The translations under genes were made by a program, and so were the position numbers. A DNA stretch of 60,800 bases, taken from positions 1-60,800 of the forward strand of contig CAKKPE010000029.1 in assembly GCA_919901565.1 (NCBI GenBank). The letters run 5' to 3'. Below the pieces are notes generated by a model. That model saw only the letters and a program-made list of their open reading frames with translations. It ran no database searches and was not told the origin of the DNA. Shown here piece by piece: positions 41,222 through 50,214 of this stretch; the first letter of the stretch is position 1, and every line of letters starts with the position of its first letter. The DNA comes from a bacterium (GTDB lineage Bacteria > CG2-30-53-67).

Positions 41222-42820
41222 TTAGTGAAGAGACTGGCTTTCTGCCAGCCGTACCAGGATCCGGGCCATATCCGGATCAAACTGCCTTCCTGATTCCTCG
41301 TTGATCTGCGAACAGGCGCTTTTCTGAGTAAGCTTCCTTTTATAGCTCCTGCCGGAGGTCATGGCATCGAAGGCGTCGCACAGGGCAAGGATACGCGCTC
41401 CCCGGCATATCTCCCGCCCTTTTCTCCCGGTTGGGTATCCCTTGCCGTCAAAACGCTCATGGTGCTGCAGAATAATCTGCAGTTCCTTGTCCAGAAAGTT
41501 CAGCGGCTCAATCATTTTTGCGCTGAACAGGGGGTGGAGCTTCATGATCCTGAACTCCTTGGGATTATAGGTTCCTTTTTTATAAAGAATCTTTGGGTCG
41601 ATCCCTGCCTTGCCGATGTCGTGGAGCATGCCGGCAAGGCGGATCGTGTTGGTCTCCGGATCTGAAAGGTGCAGGGCCTTGGCGAGGGCCACCGAATAGC
41701 AGGTTACATTGGGGGAATGCTGCGCCGTTCTCCGGTCTTTCTTCTCGATCTCTTTCACCAGGGTTTTGCTGTACTCTATGAATTTATCGAGGACCTCCTG
41801 CGTAAAACCCATAAAATGATTCTGATAATGCTCGATCTTCTCCTGGTACTCGTTGTTTAATAACTCATCCAGGGATTGTTTTTCCTTCCAGTGACAGACG
41901 TTGTTTTTGCCGCGATGTTTGGCTTCGTAAAGGGCCTCGTCCGCATGGCGGATCAGGACCAAAGGATCCGTCACGCTTGGGTCAGCATTGGAGGCGACCC
42001 CGATGCTTACGGTCATGCGTATCGAGTTCTCCCCATCCTGGAATAGCTGCCTGGAGAAATTATCGCGAATTCTTTCGCAGAGGGTGAGGACCCCGTCTTT
42101 TTTGATGTGTGAGCAGACCATGACGAATTCCTCGCCTCCGTAGCGGGCCAGCAGATCAACGTCTCTCATCTGTCTGCGAAGGATCTCAGCGCTTTTTTTC
42201 AGGACGGAATCACCGAAGATGTGGCCGTAGGAATCATTGACGGATTTAAATTCATCAAGGTCCAGCATGATACAATGTAGCGGATAGTCATAGCGAAGTG
42301 CCTGGCGGAAATCCTTTTCCAACAGGTGTTGAAAATATCGGCGGTTATAAAGACCGGTCAGGTCGTCCTGTGCGGCCTGCTCCTTGATCCGTTCTCCTTT
42401 CTGCCGGTTTTTTTCTTCTATGCGTTTCTGTATGATTGCGTTCCTGATGGCAGAACTCAGGGTAGAGGCGTTTAAGTCTTTTTTGGAGATATAGTCGTAA
42501 GCACCCCGCTTCATGGCCTCCACAGCAGTCCGTTCACTCCCCTGAGAAGCAATCATGATCATGGCCGTATCAATCTTCTTTTTACGGATATCCTCCATCA
42601 TGCTGAGGCCGTCAAACTTGGGAGCATGATGGCCGACAAGAACCAGGTCTACCGGATGCTGGCTGAGGTGGTGAAGGGCAGACTCGCCGTTCTGGACAAA
42701 GGTAAAGGAGGCGCCCCTGAGGTCCTTTTTCAGGATCCCCTCGGCGGTTTTGGCGAAACTTTTATTCTTGTCGATGCAGAGGATAGAGATTCGAGTATTG
42801 GACACAAGATCCTCCCACAT
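41222..42820 (-). CDS. REC(degenerate)-GGDEF-HD-GYP cyclic-di-GMP protein
   Basis: About 532 residues. The receiver-like domain (about 9-130) begins ISILCIDKNKS, but at the phospho-acceptor position reads LVLVGHHAPKFDG, with Gly in place of Asp, so phosphorylation is unlikely. The GGDEF domain has an intact RYGGEEF loop (about 226). The HD-GYP domain is complete, with MLHDIGKAGI (about 398), KLHPLFS and HHERFDGKGYP (about 453). The protein therefore carries both synthesis- and hydrolysis-competent domains for cyclic-di-GMP, unlike the degenerate protein at 16887-19067. The ATG at 42820 is preferred to TTG at 42880 because the receiver fold starts right after it. Confidence 0.9.
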   Translation of the reverse strand: MWEDLVSNTRISILCIDKNKSFAKTAEGILKKDLRGASFTFVQNGESALHHLSQHPVDLVLVGHHAPKFDGLSMMEDIRKKKIDTAMIMIASQGSERTAVEAMKRGAYDYISKKDLNASTLSSAIRNAIIQKRIEEKNRQKGERIKEQAAQDDLTGLYNRRYFQHLLEKDFRQALRYDYPLHCIMLDLDEFKSVNDSYGHIFGDSVLKKSAEILRRQMRDVDLLARYGGEEFVMVCSHIKKDGVLTLCERIRDNFSRQLFQDGENSIRMTVSIGVASNADPSVTDPLVLIRHADEALYEAKHRGKNNVCHWKEKQSLDELLNNEYQEKIEHYQNHFMGFTQEVLDKFIEYSKTLVKEIEKKDRRTAQHSPNVTCYSVALAKALHLSDPETNTIRLAGMLHDIGKAGIDPKILYKKGTYNPKEFRIMKLHPLFSAKMIEPLNFLDKELQIILQHHERFDGKGYPTGRKGREICRGARILALCDAFDAMTSGRSYKRKLTQKSACSQINEESGRQFDPDMARILVRLAESQSLH

Positions 42821-42880
42821 GCTTTTTTCTGCCGTTTCGGACAGTTTTGGTATCTTAGCAGGGAATGGACCGAGAATCAA

Positions 42881-42932
42881 GCATTAAGTTTTTGATTGCA
42901 TTAAGTTTTTGATTAAGTTTTTGAAGTTTTTG
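42881..42932. repeat. Short AT-rich tandem repeat
   Basis: A 17-bp unit (GCATTAAGTTTTTGATT) occurs twice in a row at 42881-42914, then two shorter AAGTTTTTGA units follow. The array covers the 3' end of the acyltransferase gene, where it encodes the final SKTSKT residues, and is probably a product of replication slippage. Confidence 0.7.
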
Positions 42933-43830
42933 AACGCCGGCTCATCCAGCGCCTGTGCATCCAGAGCCATTGGTCCGGGTGCAGGCGGATGAAATTCTCA
43001 AGGGCCTTCATATAGTGTTCAGTTATATGGAGGACGCTCTTTTCGGCATCCTGACCCATGTCAAATGTCAGTGGGCCGCCGATGGTGAGCGTGTGAGTCT
43101 GATCCGGATTCCGGTATCCGAAGCTGGTCAATACGACAGCGCCCGATTTCAGGATGATCCTGGCCATGGCCGGGCTGGTGGGGGCGGGTTGGCCGAAGAA
43201 GTCGATCATGAGTCCCCGGCTCGTGCTTCCCCTCTGGTCGCACATCACGCCGATGGCCTTGCCTTCCTGCAGGATCTTGAGGATTCTTCTCATGGCGTTG
43301 GTGCGGAGAATCACCCGGTTCCCATGGCATTCCCGGATGCGGACCATGTAGTTATTCAAGAGATTGACATTAGCCTTCCGGCCGATGACATGGACTGGAA
43401 ACCCATGGAGGGCGCCCCCCTGGGCATAGAGCTCCCAGTTGCCCATATGTGCTCCGAGAATGATAACCCCCCGGCCGGTCTTCATCGCAGCATCAATCTT
43501 GTCCAGGCCTTCAAACCGGACCAGTGAATCTATCCTTTCCCTGCTCAGCCTGTGGATCGCAGCAAACTCCAGCAGGGAGCTTCCCATATGCCGGTATACG
43601 GACCTCAGGATCTGCCGGATCTCTTTTTCTGATTGGTTTTTTCCCATGGTGAGGCGGAGGTTGTCCAGCCCTATCTTCTTCCTTTTTAAATCGATGGGGT
43701 AATATAAGCCCCCCAGCCAGGACCCTAAGGCAGTTAGTATACGGAAAGGGACCAGAGAGAGAATAGAGAGAGCGCCGACGGCAATAATGGAAAGCATGAA
43801 AATCAGAGCGCCTCTTCCCTGCTTTGGCAT
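42913..43830 (-). CDS. LpxL/HtrB-family lipid A acyltransferase
   Basis: 305 residues with an N-terminal membrane anchor (ALIFMLSIIAVGALSIL). The catalytic H-x4-E motif is in GAHMGNWELYAQGG near residue 128. Later family blocks are GVMCDQRG, GLMIDFFGQPAPTSPAMARI and a C-terminal HPDQWLWMHRRW. These enzymes add secondary acyl chains to Kdo-lipid A at the inner membrane. AGGA lies six bases before the ATG. It is the last gene of the lipid A modification cluster, 40 bp after a GT39 gene, which supports a role in lipid A rather than other lipids. The chain specificity (lauroyl, myristoyl) cannot be read from sequence. Confidence 0.92.
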   Translation of the reverse strand: MPKQGRGALIFMLSIIAVGALSILSLVPFRILTALGSWLGGLYYPIDLKRKKIGLDNLRLTMGKNQSEKEIRQILRSVYRHMGSSLLEFAAIHRLSRERIDSLVRFEGLDKIDAAMKTGRGVIILGAHMGNWELYAQGGALHGFPVHVIGRKANVNLLNNYMVRIRECHGNRVILRTNAMRRILKILQEGKAIGVMCDQRGSTSRGLMIDFFGQPAPTSPAMARIILKSGAVVLTSFGYRNPDQTHTLTIGGPLTFDMGQDAEKSVLHITEHYMKALENFIRLHPDQWLWMHRRWMSRRSKTSKT

Positions 43831-43870
43831 GGTCTATCCTGTTGAAGGTTCAAGAATCCTTGTTCGAAAT

Positions 43871-45466
43871 TTACTGTATCAGGAACACAAGGTAGCAGAG
43901 TCCCTTGATCGGGAACTGCCCGATTTCAATCAGGGGACGTTGCAGAGCCTCTCTAAGCAGAGGAACATCTTCCTGGTCCGCAACCAGGAAGGCCCCCTTT
44001 TTCTCCATAAACGTCCTCAGTGACTCATAGGAGTTTAATTTATCATAAGGGGTTTTAAGATAAAATGTCAAATAACGGAGGTCCACCTTGTATCCTGCCA
44101 CTTGCGGATGGTCCTTGTGGATGCTGAGGATCTGCCGGGCCATGGGTTTCAGGCTCAGATAGGGGTTGATTCTGGGCAAAAGCCACAGGGTCATGGAACC
44201 GACCATGAAAACAGAGATCAGACCGATGGTCGTGAAGCTCTGTAGAACATGCATCCGGCGGGCATGATAGGACAAAATGACCCCGCCCGGAATCAATACC
44301 AGAAACAGGGGAACAAGGTCACGCCAATCTTTGAGAAAAGGGACTTTCCCGGCAGCGGCATAGATGCCGAAGGCCCCGACGATATAGATTCCTGCAAGCA
44401 GATAGGCGGGCAGTTTAAAGAGCATGGGCCTTTGCAGCACTCCAGGGTCCTTGAGGATCGGGTGGAATATTCTTGCAATCAGGAGCGCCAGGGCCGGTGC
44501 GATGGGCAGGAGGTAGATGAGGATCTTGCCGCTGATCAGTGAAAAGAAGATCAGCGCGCCGAGTACCCAGCAGATAAGGAAAAGGTTGCCGTCGCGGTCA
44601 ACCGAAAGATCCTTGCGGATTCCGGGATCGAAGAAGAGCACAAGAAAGAACGACCAGGGGACAAAGAGGAGAGGGAAATAGAGAAAATAATAATACAAGG
44701 GTTTTGCATGCGAGAACGACTCGATGACCCTTCCGGTACTCTGTTTCAGGAGGATTTCCCTGAGATAGGCCCCTCCGCCCTGCAGAGAGGCAAGCCCCAG
44801 CCATACGAGAGGAATCCCCAGCATGAGCAAAAGGCCCATGAAGGTATAGAGGGACTTGATCCGTTTCGGCTCCTTTCTGAGAAGCAGATATGAAAGTATA
44901 GTGACCAGAGGAAGGATCAGTCCCACGGGTCCCTTGGTGATCAGCGCAGTACCGATGCAGAGGTATCCGGCAAGAAGCGTGCGCCGTGAACGGCCTCTTT
45001 GCATAAACCCCTTGTAGAAAAAGTAGTGGGATGCGGTGACCAGTGCGGTCATGGTCATGTCCATGCGGACGACCTGAGACATCATGAGAAAGAGAAAAAA
45101 AGAGCCGAGGATCCATGCCCCATACAGGCCCGCCTCATGATGGAAGATCTCCTTGCCCAGAAGATAAGTCATGAACAGGGTAAGGATTGCAGAGAGCATG
45201 GATGGGAGGAGGGCCGCCCGGGTATTTTCGCCCAATAGCTTCATGGACGAGGCAAGGGCCCAGAAAAAAACCGGGGGCTTGTCCGGATATACGGCATAAT
45301 TGAATTTTGGAAGGATCCAGTTCCCGCTTTCCAGCATTTCCCTGGCAACCTCCGCGTATCGGAGTTCATCCGGAAAGGTCAGATCTCTATGTATGGAGCC
45401 CGCGTAAATCAGAAGCAGGAGCAGACCAAGCATCAGGATCAAATTCACAGGTTTACCGAACGGCAT
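43871..45466 (-). CDS. GT39 (ArnT/PMT-like) polyprenyl-phosphate glycosyltransferase
   Basis: 531 residues, polytopic, GT-C fold. The first periplasmic loop carries the acidic motif FPDELRYAEVAREMLESGNW, and the second part YPDKPPVFFWALASSMKL. The block VVRMDMTMTALVTA follows, and then many membrane spans. It transfers a sugar from undecaprenyl phosphate to lipid A or another acceptor on the periplasmic side. It overlaps the small LAB_N gene by 14 bp and sits with the GT2 at 45762-46499. That pair could make and use a sugar other than Ara4N. It is the downstream-most of three GT39 paralogues. Confidence 0.85.
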   Translation of the reverse strand: MPFGKPVNLILMLGLLLLLIYAGSIHRDLTFPDELRYAEVAREMLESGNWILPKFNYAVYPDKPPVFFWALASSMKLLGENTRAALLPSMLSAILTLFMTYLLGKEIFHHEAGLYGAWILGSFFLFLMMSQVVRMDMTMTALVTASHYFFYKGFMQRGRSRRTLLAGYLCIGTALITKGPVGLILPLVTILSYLLLRKEPKRIKSLYTFMGLLLMLGIPLVWLGLASLQGGGAYLREILLKQSTGRVIESFSHAKPLYYYFLYFPLLFVPWSFFLVLFFDPGIRKDLSVDRDGNLFLICWVLGALIFFSLISGKILIYLLPIAPALALLIARIFHPILKDPGVLQRPMLFKLPAYLLAGIYIVGAFGIYAAAGKVPFLKDWRDLVPLFLVLIPGGVILSYHARRMHVLQSFTTIGLISVFMVGSMTLWLLPRINPYLSLKPMARQILSIHKDHPQVAGYKVDLRYLTFYLKTPYDKLNSYESLRTFMEKKGAFLVADQEDVPLLREALQRPLIEIGQFPIKGLCYLVFLIQ

Positions 45467-45728
45467 TCGGGATCTCTTTTCTTTTTCTGTAGATCAGGAC
45501 GAGGTTTCGGATATAGATCACGCTTCCCGTGGACTGGCCGATGATGAAGACCGGATCCTTGCGCTGTATGGCGTAGATCAGCAGGATCAGTCCGCCAATG
45601 ATGCTGAAGAACCAGAACGAAACCGGGATCACACTCTGCTTCTTACGTTCTGAAGCGATCCACTGGATGAGAAAGCGGAGAAAGAACATGGTCTGCCCAA
45701 CCAGGCCGAAGACGATCCATAAACTCAT
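45453..45728 (-). CDS. LAB_N (lipid A biosynthesis N-terminal domain) membrane protein
   Basis: 91 residues, three membrane spans, matching the LAB_N family: WIVFGLVGQTMFFLRFLIQW, IASERKKQSVIPVSFWFFS, then IIGGLILLIYAIQRKDPVFI and GQSTGSVIYIRNLVLI. Stand-alone LAB_N proteins accompany GT2 and GT39 genes in lipid-linked sugar clusters. A role as a small membrane partner or flippase-like factor is inferred. It lies between the GT2 (33 bp upstream) and GT39 (overlapping) genes. Confidence 0.9.
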   Translation of the reverse strand: MSLWIVFGLVGQTMFFLRFLIQWIASERKKQSVIPVSFWFFSIIGGLILLIYAIQRKDPVFIIGQSTGSVIYIRNLVLIYRKRKEIPNAVR

Positions 45729-45761
45729 AATTACTCCTTGTTCATATATGAATGGTTTTAC

Positions 45762-46499
45762 TCACTCGCCCTTGTCCGAGAGGTCTTCCCGTACCCGATA
45801 GTTCAGCTGTCTCTTTTTCATCCACCGGACCGCAAGAAGGTCCACGAAGGACCGGAAAACCCGGTTCCGGATGTTGTACTTGGCCGTTCCGTGCCTCCTG
45901 GGAAAGTGCCCCACACGGACCTCCACGGCGCGGAACCCTTCCATTTTGAAGAGTGTGGGAAGAAACCGGTGCATGCCGTTATAGAGCTTGACCTTCTGAA
46001 AGCATTCCCGCTTATAGGCCTTGAGTGAACATGCAATATCCTTGATCTCCTCATGGCTCAGGGCATTGCGCACGGAATTGGCGATTCGTGATGAGATCCT
46101 TCGAATCCACGGGTCGTTCCTCTCGGCCCGCCAGCCGCAGACAATATCGTATTCCGGTATCTTTTCCAAAAGCAGGGGGATGTCCCTGGGGCTGTTCTGC
46201 AAATCCGCATCCAGGGTTACGATCACATCGCCTCGGGCGGAACGGAAACCCGCATCCATGGCAGCGGTCTGCCCCGCATTCGCCTCGAAACTGATGGCGC
46301 GTACCCTCGGGTTTTTCCGCCCTGCCTCACGGATCCTTTCAAGGCTTCTGTCCCGGCTTCCATCATCCACCATGATGATTTCGTATTCCTTTCCCAGGGG
46401 ATTCAGGGCCTCTTCGAGTTCACGGACCAGGATGGGGATATTCTCTTCTTCGTTATAGACCGGGATGACCACAGAGAGTTCAGGCGGTTGTATTTCCAT
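45762..46499 (-). CDS. DPM1/ArnC-like family 2 glycosyltransferase
   Basis: About 245 residues. GT2 blocks are LSVVIPVYNEEENIPILVRE, IIMVDDGSRDRS, NAGQTAAMDAGFRSARGD, VTLDADLQNSPRDIP (the D-x-D) and CSLKAYKRECFQ, ending with HFPRRHGTAKYNIRNRVF. It lacks the two C-terminal membrane spans of ArnC, so it resembles the soluble polyprenyl-phosphate sugar synthases of the DPM1 group. The start at 46499 has AAAAGGA upstream and lies inside arnD (20-bp overlap). It probably loads a second sugar on undecaprenyl phosphate for one of the GT39 enzymes. Confidence 0.88.
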   Translation of the reverse strand: MEIQPPELSVVIPVYNEEENIPILVRELEEALNPLGKEYEIIMVDDGSRDRSLERIREAGRKNPRVRAISFEANAGQTAAMDAGFRSARGDVIVTLDADLQNSPRDIPLLLEKIPEYDIVCGWRAERNDPWIRRISSRIANSVRNALSHEEIKDIACSLKAYKRECFQKVKLYNGMHRFLPTLFKMEGFRAVEVRVGHFPRRHGTAKYNIRNRVFRSFVDLLAVRWMKKRQLNYRVREDLSDKGE

Positions 46500-47424
46500 G
46501 GATCCTTTTCCCTTGTATGGAGAGTTCACCGGCCCGTCCGGGGACGAGGCCGTACAAAACCTCACAGAGCGGCACGTTCTCTAACTGTTCAAGGCAGATC
46601 CTGGCGACTTCGGATAAGACAAGAACCGGGAGTTTCCCTTGAGCCCCCTCGATGATCCTTCGGAACGCTTCTTTTTTGCCGATGCCTTCGGTTTCTGCAT
46701 GTACGGTCATGACGTGGAGCCTGCCCGGTTTCAGACGGGAAAGATAATAGTCTGCAATTTCGTTGTCGCTTTCCGCCCCCCTTCCCATGATTTCATCCAT
46801 GGTTGGGAGGGTGGTTGGAATCTGAAGGGTGCTGAATCGTCTCCCGTCAACCACAGGAAAAAATGGGGACTCTCCCCGCATGTCGCTGCAGTAGGCAAGG
46901 CCCGCATCATCCTGGATGGAGAGGCTCTTTGCATTGGAGATCCAGCCCGGTGCTGCGCAGCTGGCCGCGTCTCTGTTTAAAGCCTCCCGGAAGGCCGACC
47001 GGGCGAGGTTGAACTCCGTTCGGATCTGATCAAGGCTCATCCGGTCCAGCTTATCCTGCCATTTAACATGGTCCCAGCAGTGGATTCCGATCTCGTGCCC
47101 TGCCTCGGGAATGGAGCGGATGATGTGCGGTAGTGAGGCCGCTATTTTAGGGGCCGGCAGCAGGGTTCCGTACAAGAGGGTGGAAAAACCGTACATGCTT
47201 GCGGCACGGGTCCTGATCATTTTCTTCAAAAACCCTTTTTTTGTGAAGACCCGGAAGACGGCTCTTCCAGACCGGTCAGGTCCCATGGCTGTAAAAAAAG
47301 AGGCCCGGATCCCCGTTTCCCTGAAAAGGTCCAGGAGCGCAGGCACGCCCTCTTTGAGCCCCCGGTATGTGTCTACATCCACTTTGAAGACCAGGCCGTT
47401 CAGATTGAGAGGAGACGGCTTCAT
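46480..47424 (-). CDS. arnD: 4-deoxy-4-formamido-L-arabinose-phosphoundecaprenol deformylase
   Basis: ArnD removes the formyl group from undecaprenyl-phosphate-linked L-Ara4FN at the inner membrane. The 314-residue chain follows the E. coli protein closely in plan: FKVDVDTYRGLKEGVPALL, ASFFTAMGPDRSGR, RAASMYGFSTLLYGTLLP, EIGIHCWDHVKWQDKL (metal His and Asp of the NodB fold), CAAPGWISNAKSL, LQIPTTLPTMDEIMGRG and VMTVHAETEG. A C-terminal extension of about 30 residues is unassigned. It overlaps the upstream arnT-like gene by 4 bp and the downstream GT2 by 20 bp. Confidence 0.93.
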   Translation of the reverse strand: MKPSPLNLNGLVFKVDVDTYRGLKEGVPALLDLFRETGIRASFFTAMGPDRSGRAVFRVFTKKGFLKKMIRTRAASMYGFSTLLYGTLLPAPKIAASLPHIIRSIPEAGHEIGIHCWDHVKWQDKLDRMSLDQIRTEFNLARSAFREALNRDAASCAAPGWISNAKSLSIQDDAGLAYCSDMRGESPFFPVVDGRRFSTLQIPTTLPTMDEIMGRGAESDNEIADYYLSRLKPGRLHVMTVHAETEGIGKKEAFRRIIEGAQGKLPVLVLSEVARICLEQLENVPLCEVLYGLVPGRAGELSIQGKRIHGNTTA

Positions 47425-49088
47425 GCAGACCTCCCTCGAATCAGCGAGAACCTTTCCGCGTCATCTTTTTTGAATGGGGATGAGGTCTCCTGCAGGAAAA
47501 TCTGGTCCGGACCGAGCCCGGGGATCTCCTTCTTGTGCTTCTCTTCTATGAGAAGGTAATTTTCAGGATTCTGAAGAAAACGCCTGGCCTCTTCGGGATC
47601 ATCGATTCTCCGGACAGGAATCTGGTCCAGGTAAAAATAGAGGTTTCCCTCCCTCCATTGGTGTAGAACTGCAAGGTGATCCTGAGAGATATGCATCCTG
47701 TTCACCTTGCTGCAAAAGCCCCGAAGTCCCCGAAAGGATTCCGCCGCAGGTAAAAGAACAAAAAAGCAATAGAGGTTTACGGAGAAGACTACCGCCACAA
47801 CAAGGGCGACAAAGTGTTTGACCTTTGATCCTGCATAAAACCGGAGAGAAAGGATCAGCCCCGCGGTTGCGATGGCCGCTCCCCACGCATGCCGGCCTGG
47901 ATTGAACGCTTCATACGGCTTGAGAAAAGAAGGCTGTAAAAAAAGAAGTATCGAGGCCGCGCCCATGATCAGAGTGAGCAGACCCGCCGGGATCAGTACC
48001 TGTGCCAGGGAGGCCCATCCCCGGACAGGATGGTTCATCAGTTCGGACCAGCTCCTGCCAATGATTAAAGAGGCTGCGGGAAAGAGCGGGAGGAGATAAT
48101 AGCTCCGCCGGGAACCTGAGAGGGTGAAAAATACAAAGAGGGCGCAGAAATAGAGGATTGCAAACCATGTGGGATCGTTTAGCGGCCTCTGCTTTCTGAG
48201 ATGATGGATCAGGGCGCCCGGGAGAAACAGTGCCCATGGAACAAAAATAGCGAAGATCTCGTAAAAATAGAAATAGACAGGCTGCTTATGATCAAAGGGA
48301 TCGAAGAAGCGGAGGATGTTCTCCTTGAAGACCAGGTAGATGGAGTCGGTGGAACCGCTCCGCGTGAAATCGAGGAAGAAGGGAATGAGGTAGACCAGAG
48401 CGGCGAGCAGCCATGCGGGCAGGGTATGCCGGTTCAACAGCCAGCCCCATTGTTTCCGGACCCATGCATAGGGGAACAGGACCACCATGGGAAGGGCGAA
48501 CCCCAGAAGGCCCTTGGTCAGCGAATTCAAGGCCATGGAGAGGTAGAAGAGGTAGAGCCAGCCCCGGGATGGGGCCGCCTCAAAACGGACAAAGATCCAG
48601 AGGGAGAGCAGGACGCCGGTCATGTTGATGATATCCGCAGATGCGGTCCTTCCCCAGAAGACGAAATAGAACGAGGTTCCCAGGATCAGGGCCGAGAGGA
48701 AGCCGGTTTCTCTGTCGTAGAGTTTCTTTCCCATTCCGTAGAGGAGCAGAAGGGCCGCCATGGCCGAAACCGCGGAAGGGAGTCTTGCCGAAAGCTCGGT
48801 TACCTTCCCTCCGGTAAACGGGGTGAAGGCCAGGATCATATCATATGAAAGACAGGGTTTGTCCAGATAGGGTGTTCCGTTGATCACCGGAGTCAAATAA
48901 TCCGAAGAGGCGAGCATCTCACGCGCAGCCTCGGCCCATCTCCCTTCAGACCCCCAGAGTGAACGATCACCCAAACGGTAGAGTAATAGGGTAGACGAAA
49001 AAAAAACGAGGAGAAGGATGATGATGAAATCCTTGCGGAATGAGTTCTCATCTCCCCGTATTTCCGGAGCTCTTTTTTCCATGGTCAT
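47421..49088 (-). CDS. GT39 transferase in the arnT position
   Basis: 555 residues, polytopic GT-C glycosyltransferase lying between the ArnA dehydrogenase and arnD genes, where arnT would be expected. ArnT moves L-Ara4N from undecaprenyl phosphate to lipid A phosphates. The first periplasmic loop reads LWGSEGRWAEAAREMLASSD: the usual P-D-E of ArnT and its two paralogues here is G-S-E, so one conserved acidic residue is lost. The second block TPYLDKPCLSYDMI and WGRTASADIINMTG are kept. It may still be active, or specialised. Its ATGA start overlaps the stop of the preceding gene by 4 bp. Confidence 0.85.
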   Translation of the reverse strand: MTMEKRAPEIRGDENSFRKDFIIILLLVFFSSTLLLYRLGDRSLWGSEGRWAEAAREMLASSDYLTPVINGTPYLDKPCLSYDMILAFTPFTGGKVTELSARLPSAVSAMAALLLLYGMGKKLYDRETGFLSALILGTSFYFVFWGRTASADIINMTGVLLSLWIFVRFEAAPSRGWLYLFYLSMALNSLTKGLLGFALPMVVLFPYAWVRKQWGWLLNRHTLPAWLLAALVYLIPFFLDFTRSGSTDSIYLVFKENILRFFDPFDHKQPVYFYFYEIFAIFVPWALFLPGALIHHLRKQRPLNDPTWFAILYFCALFVFFTLSGSRRSYYLLPLFPAASLIIGRSWSELMNHPVRGWASLAQVLIPAGLLTLIMGAASILLFLQPSFLKPYEAFNPGRHAWGAAIATAGLILSLRFYAGSKVKHFVALVVAVVFSVNLYCFFVLLPAAESFRGLRGFCSKVNRMHISQDHLAVLHQWREGNLYFYLDQIPVRRIDDPEEARRFLQNPENYLLIEEKHKKEIPGLGPDQIFLQETSSPFKKDDAERFSLIRGRSA

Positions 49089-50116
49089 AAAAGCGCTTCT
49101 TTACGGTCTTCGGTGAGATAGTAGTCCAGGGTTTTCTTCAACGCGGTCTTGAGGTCCGCTTCCGGCTTCCACCCGAGAAGCTCCCGGGCCTTCCTGATCG
49201 ACGGGACCCTGGTCATGATATCCTGATATCCCTTGCCGTAGTAGTTTTCCGAGGAGACCTCGATGATTTGCGTGGCCTCGGCCTTTTTGCGGTATTTCGG
49301 ATAGGCCATGACCATCTCCCGGAGGGTATGGGCCAGATCACGGATCGAAATGTTATTGTCCGGATTCCCGATATTGAAGATCTCTCCCTGGCAGACATTG
49401 TCTTTGTTTTCCATGATCTTCATAAGGCAGCTGATCCCGTCGTCGATATAGGTAAAGCTCCGGCTCTGCGTGCCTCCGTCCACGAGCTTGATCGGCTCAC
49501 CGATCATGATGTTCCCCAGGAATTGGGTCAGCACCCTGGAACTTCCCTCCTTGCCCACAGTAATCCGGTCCAGCTTAGGCCCGATCCAGTTGAACGGGCG
49601 GATCAGGGAGAACTGCAGGCCCTGCCTTCCGTAGGCCCATATCACCCGATCCATCAGCTGTTTGGAGCAGCTGTAGATCCACCGCTCTTTATGGATCGGT
49701 CCGAGCACCAGGTTGCTGGTCTCAGGTTCGAACTCCGGATCCGAGCACATGCCATAGACCTCTGAGGTGGAAGGGAAGATGACCCGTTTTTTGTATTTGA
49801 CACACTGCCGGACAATTCGGAGGTTTTCTTCAAAGTCAAGTTCGAATACGGCGAGCGGGTCCTGAACGTAGCTGGCCGGGGTGGCAATGGCCACAAGGGG
49901 CAGAACCAGATCGGATTTCTTGATGTGGTACTCGATCCATTCCTTGTTGATGGAGATGTCTCCTTCTACAAAATGGAATCTCGGGTTGTTGATGGAGTGC
50001 TCCAGCTTGTCGCACGCCATATCCATGCCGTAGACTTCCCAGTCTGTGGTTGTCATGATCCTGTAGGTTAGACTGTTCCCGATAAAGCCATTCACGCCCA
50101 GAATTAAAACCTTCAT
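49085..50116 (-). CDS. ArnA dehydrogenase domain (UDP-glucuronate 4-oxidative decarboxylase), separate gene
   Basis: 343 residues, equal to the C-terminal half of enterobacterial ArnA. It is an extended SDR enzyme with NAD-binding MKVLILGVNGFIGNSLTYRI and catalytic YSCSKQLMDRVIWAYGRQ (Y-x3-K). Family blocks are PLVAIATPASYVQDPLAVFE, FPSTSEVYGMC, RPFNWIGPKLDRI and GRQG, followed by SRVLTQFLGNIMIGEPIKLV. It oxidises and decarboxylates UDP-glucuronate to UDP-4-keto-arabinose. GGAGGA lies six bases before ATG 50116. The formyltransferase half is a separate gene 425 bp upstream, so the two activities are on different chains here. Confidence 0.93.
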   Translation of the reverse strand: MKVLILGVNGFIGNSLTYRIMTTTDWEVYGMDMACDKLEHSINNPRFHFVEGDISINKEWIEYHIKKSDLVLPLVAIATPASYVQDPLAVFELDFEENLRIVRQCVKYKKRVIFPSTSEVYGMCSDPEFEPETSNLVLGPIHKERWIYSCSKQLMDRVIWAYGRQGLQFSLIRPFNWIGPKLDRITVGKEGSSRVLTQFLGNIMIGEPIKLVDGGTQSRSFTYIDDGISCLMKIMENKDNVCQGEIFNIGNPDNNISIRDLAHTLREMVMAYPKYRKKAEATQIIEVSSENYYGKGYQDIMTRVPSIRKARELLGWKPEADLKTALKKTLDYYLTEDRKEALL

Positions 50117-50214
50117 TGCAGACTCCTCCAAAAACTAAACTCCAGGTTAAAAAATAAATAGGTCGGGTACTCAAAATATTGCTCTTTTTCGTTTTTTAGT
50201 TGAACCGCTCAGAA

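Noticed and set aside
42881-42932. The AT-rich tandem repeat as a regulatory iteron or origin element
   Set aside because: It has only two full units and two partial ones, overlaps the end of a coding gene, and no replication gene is nearby.
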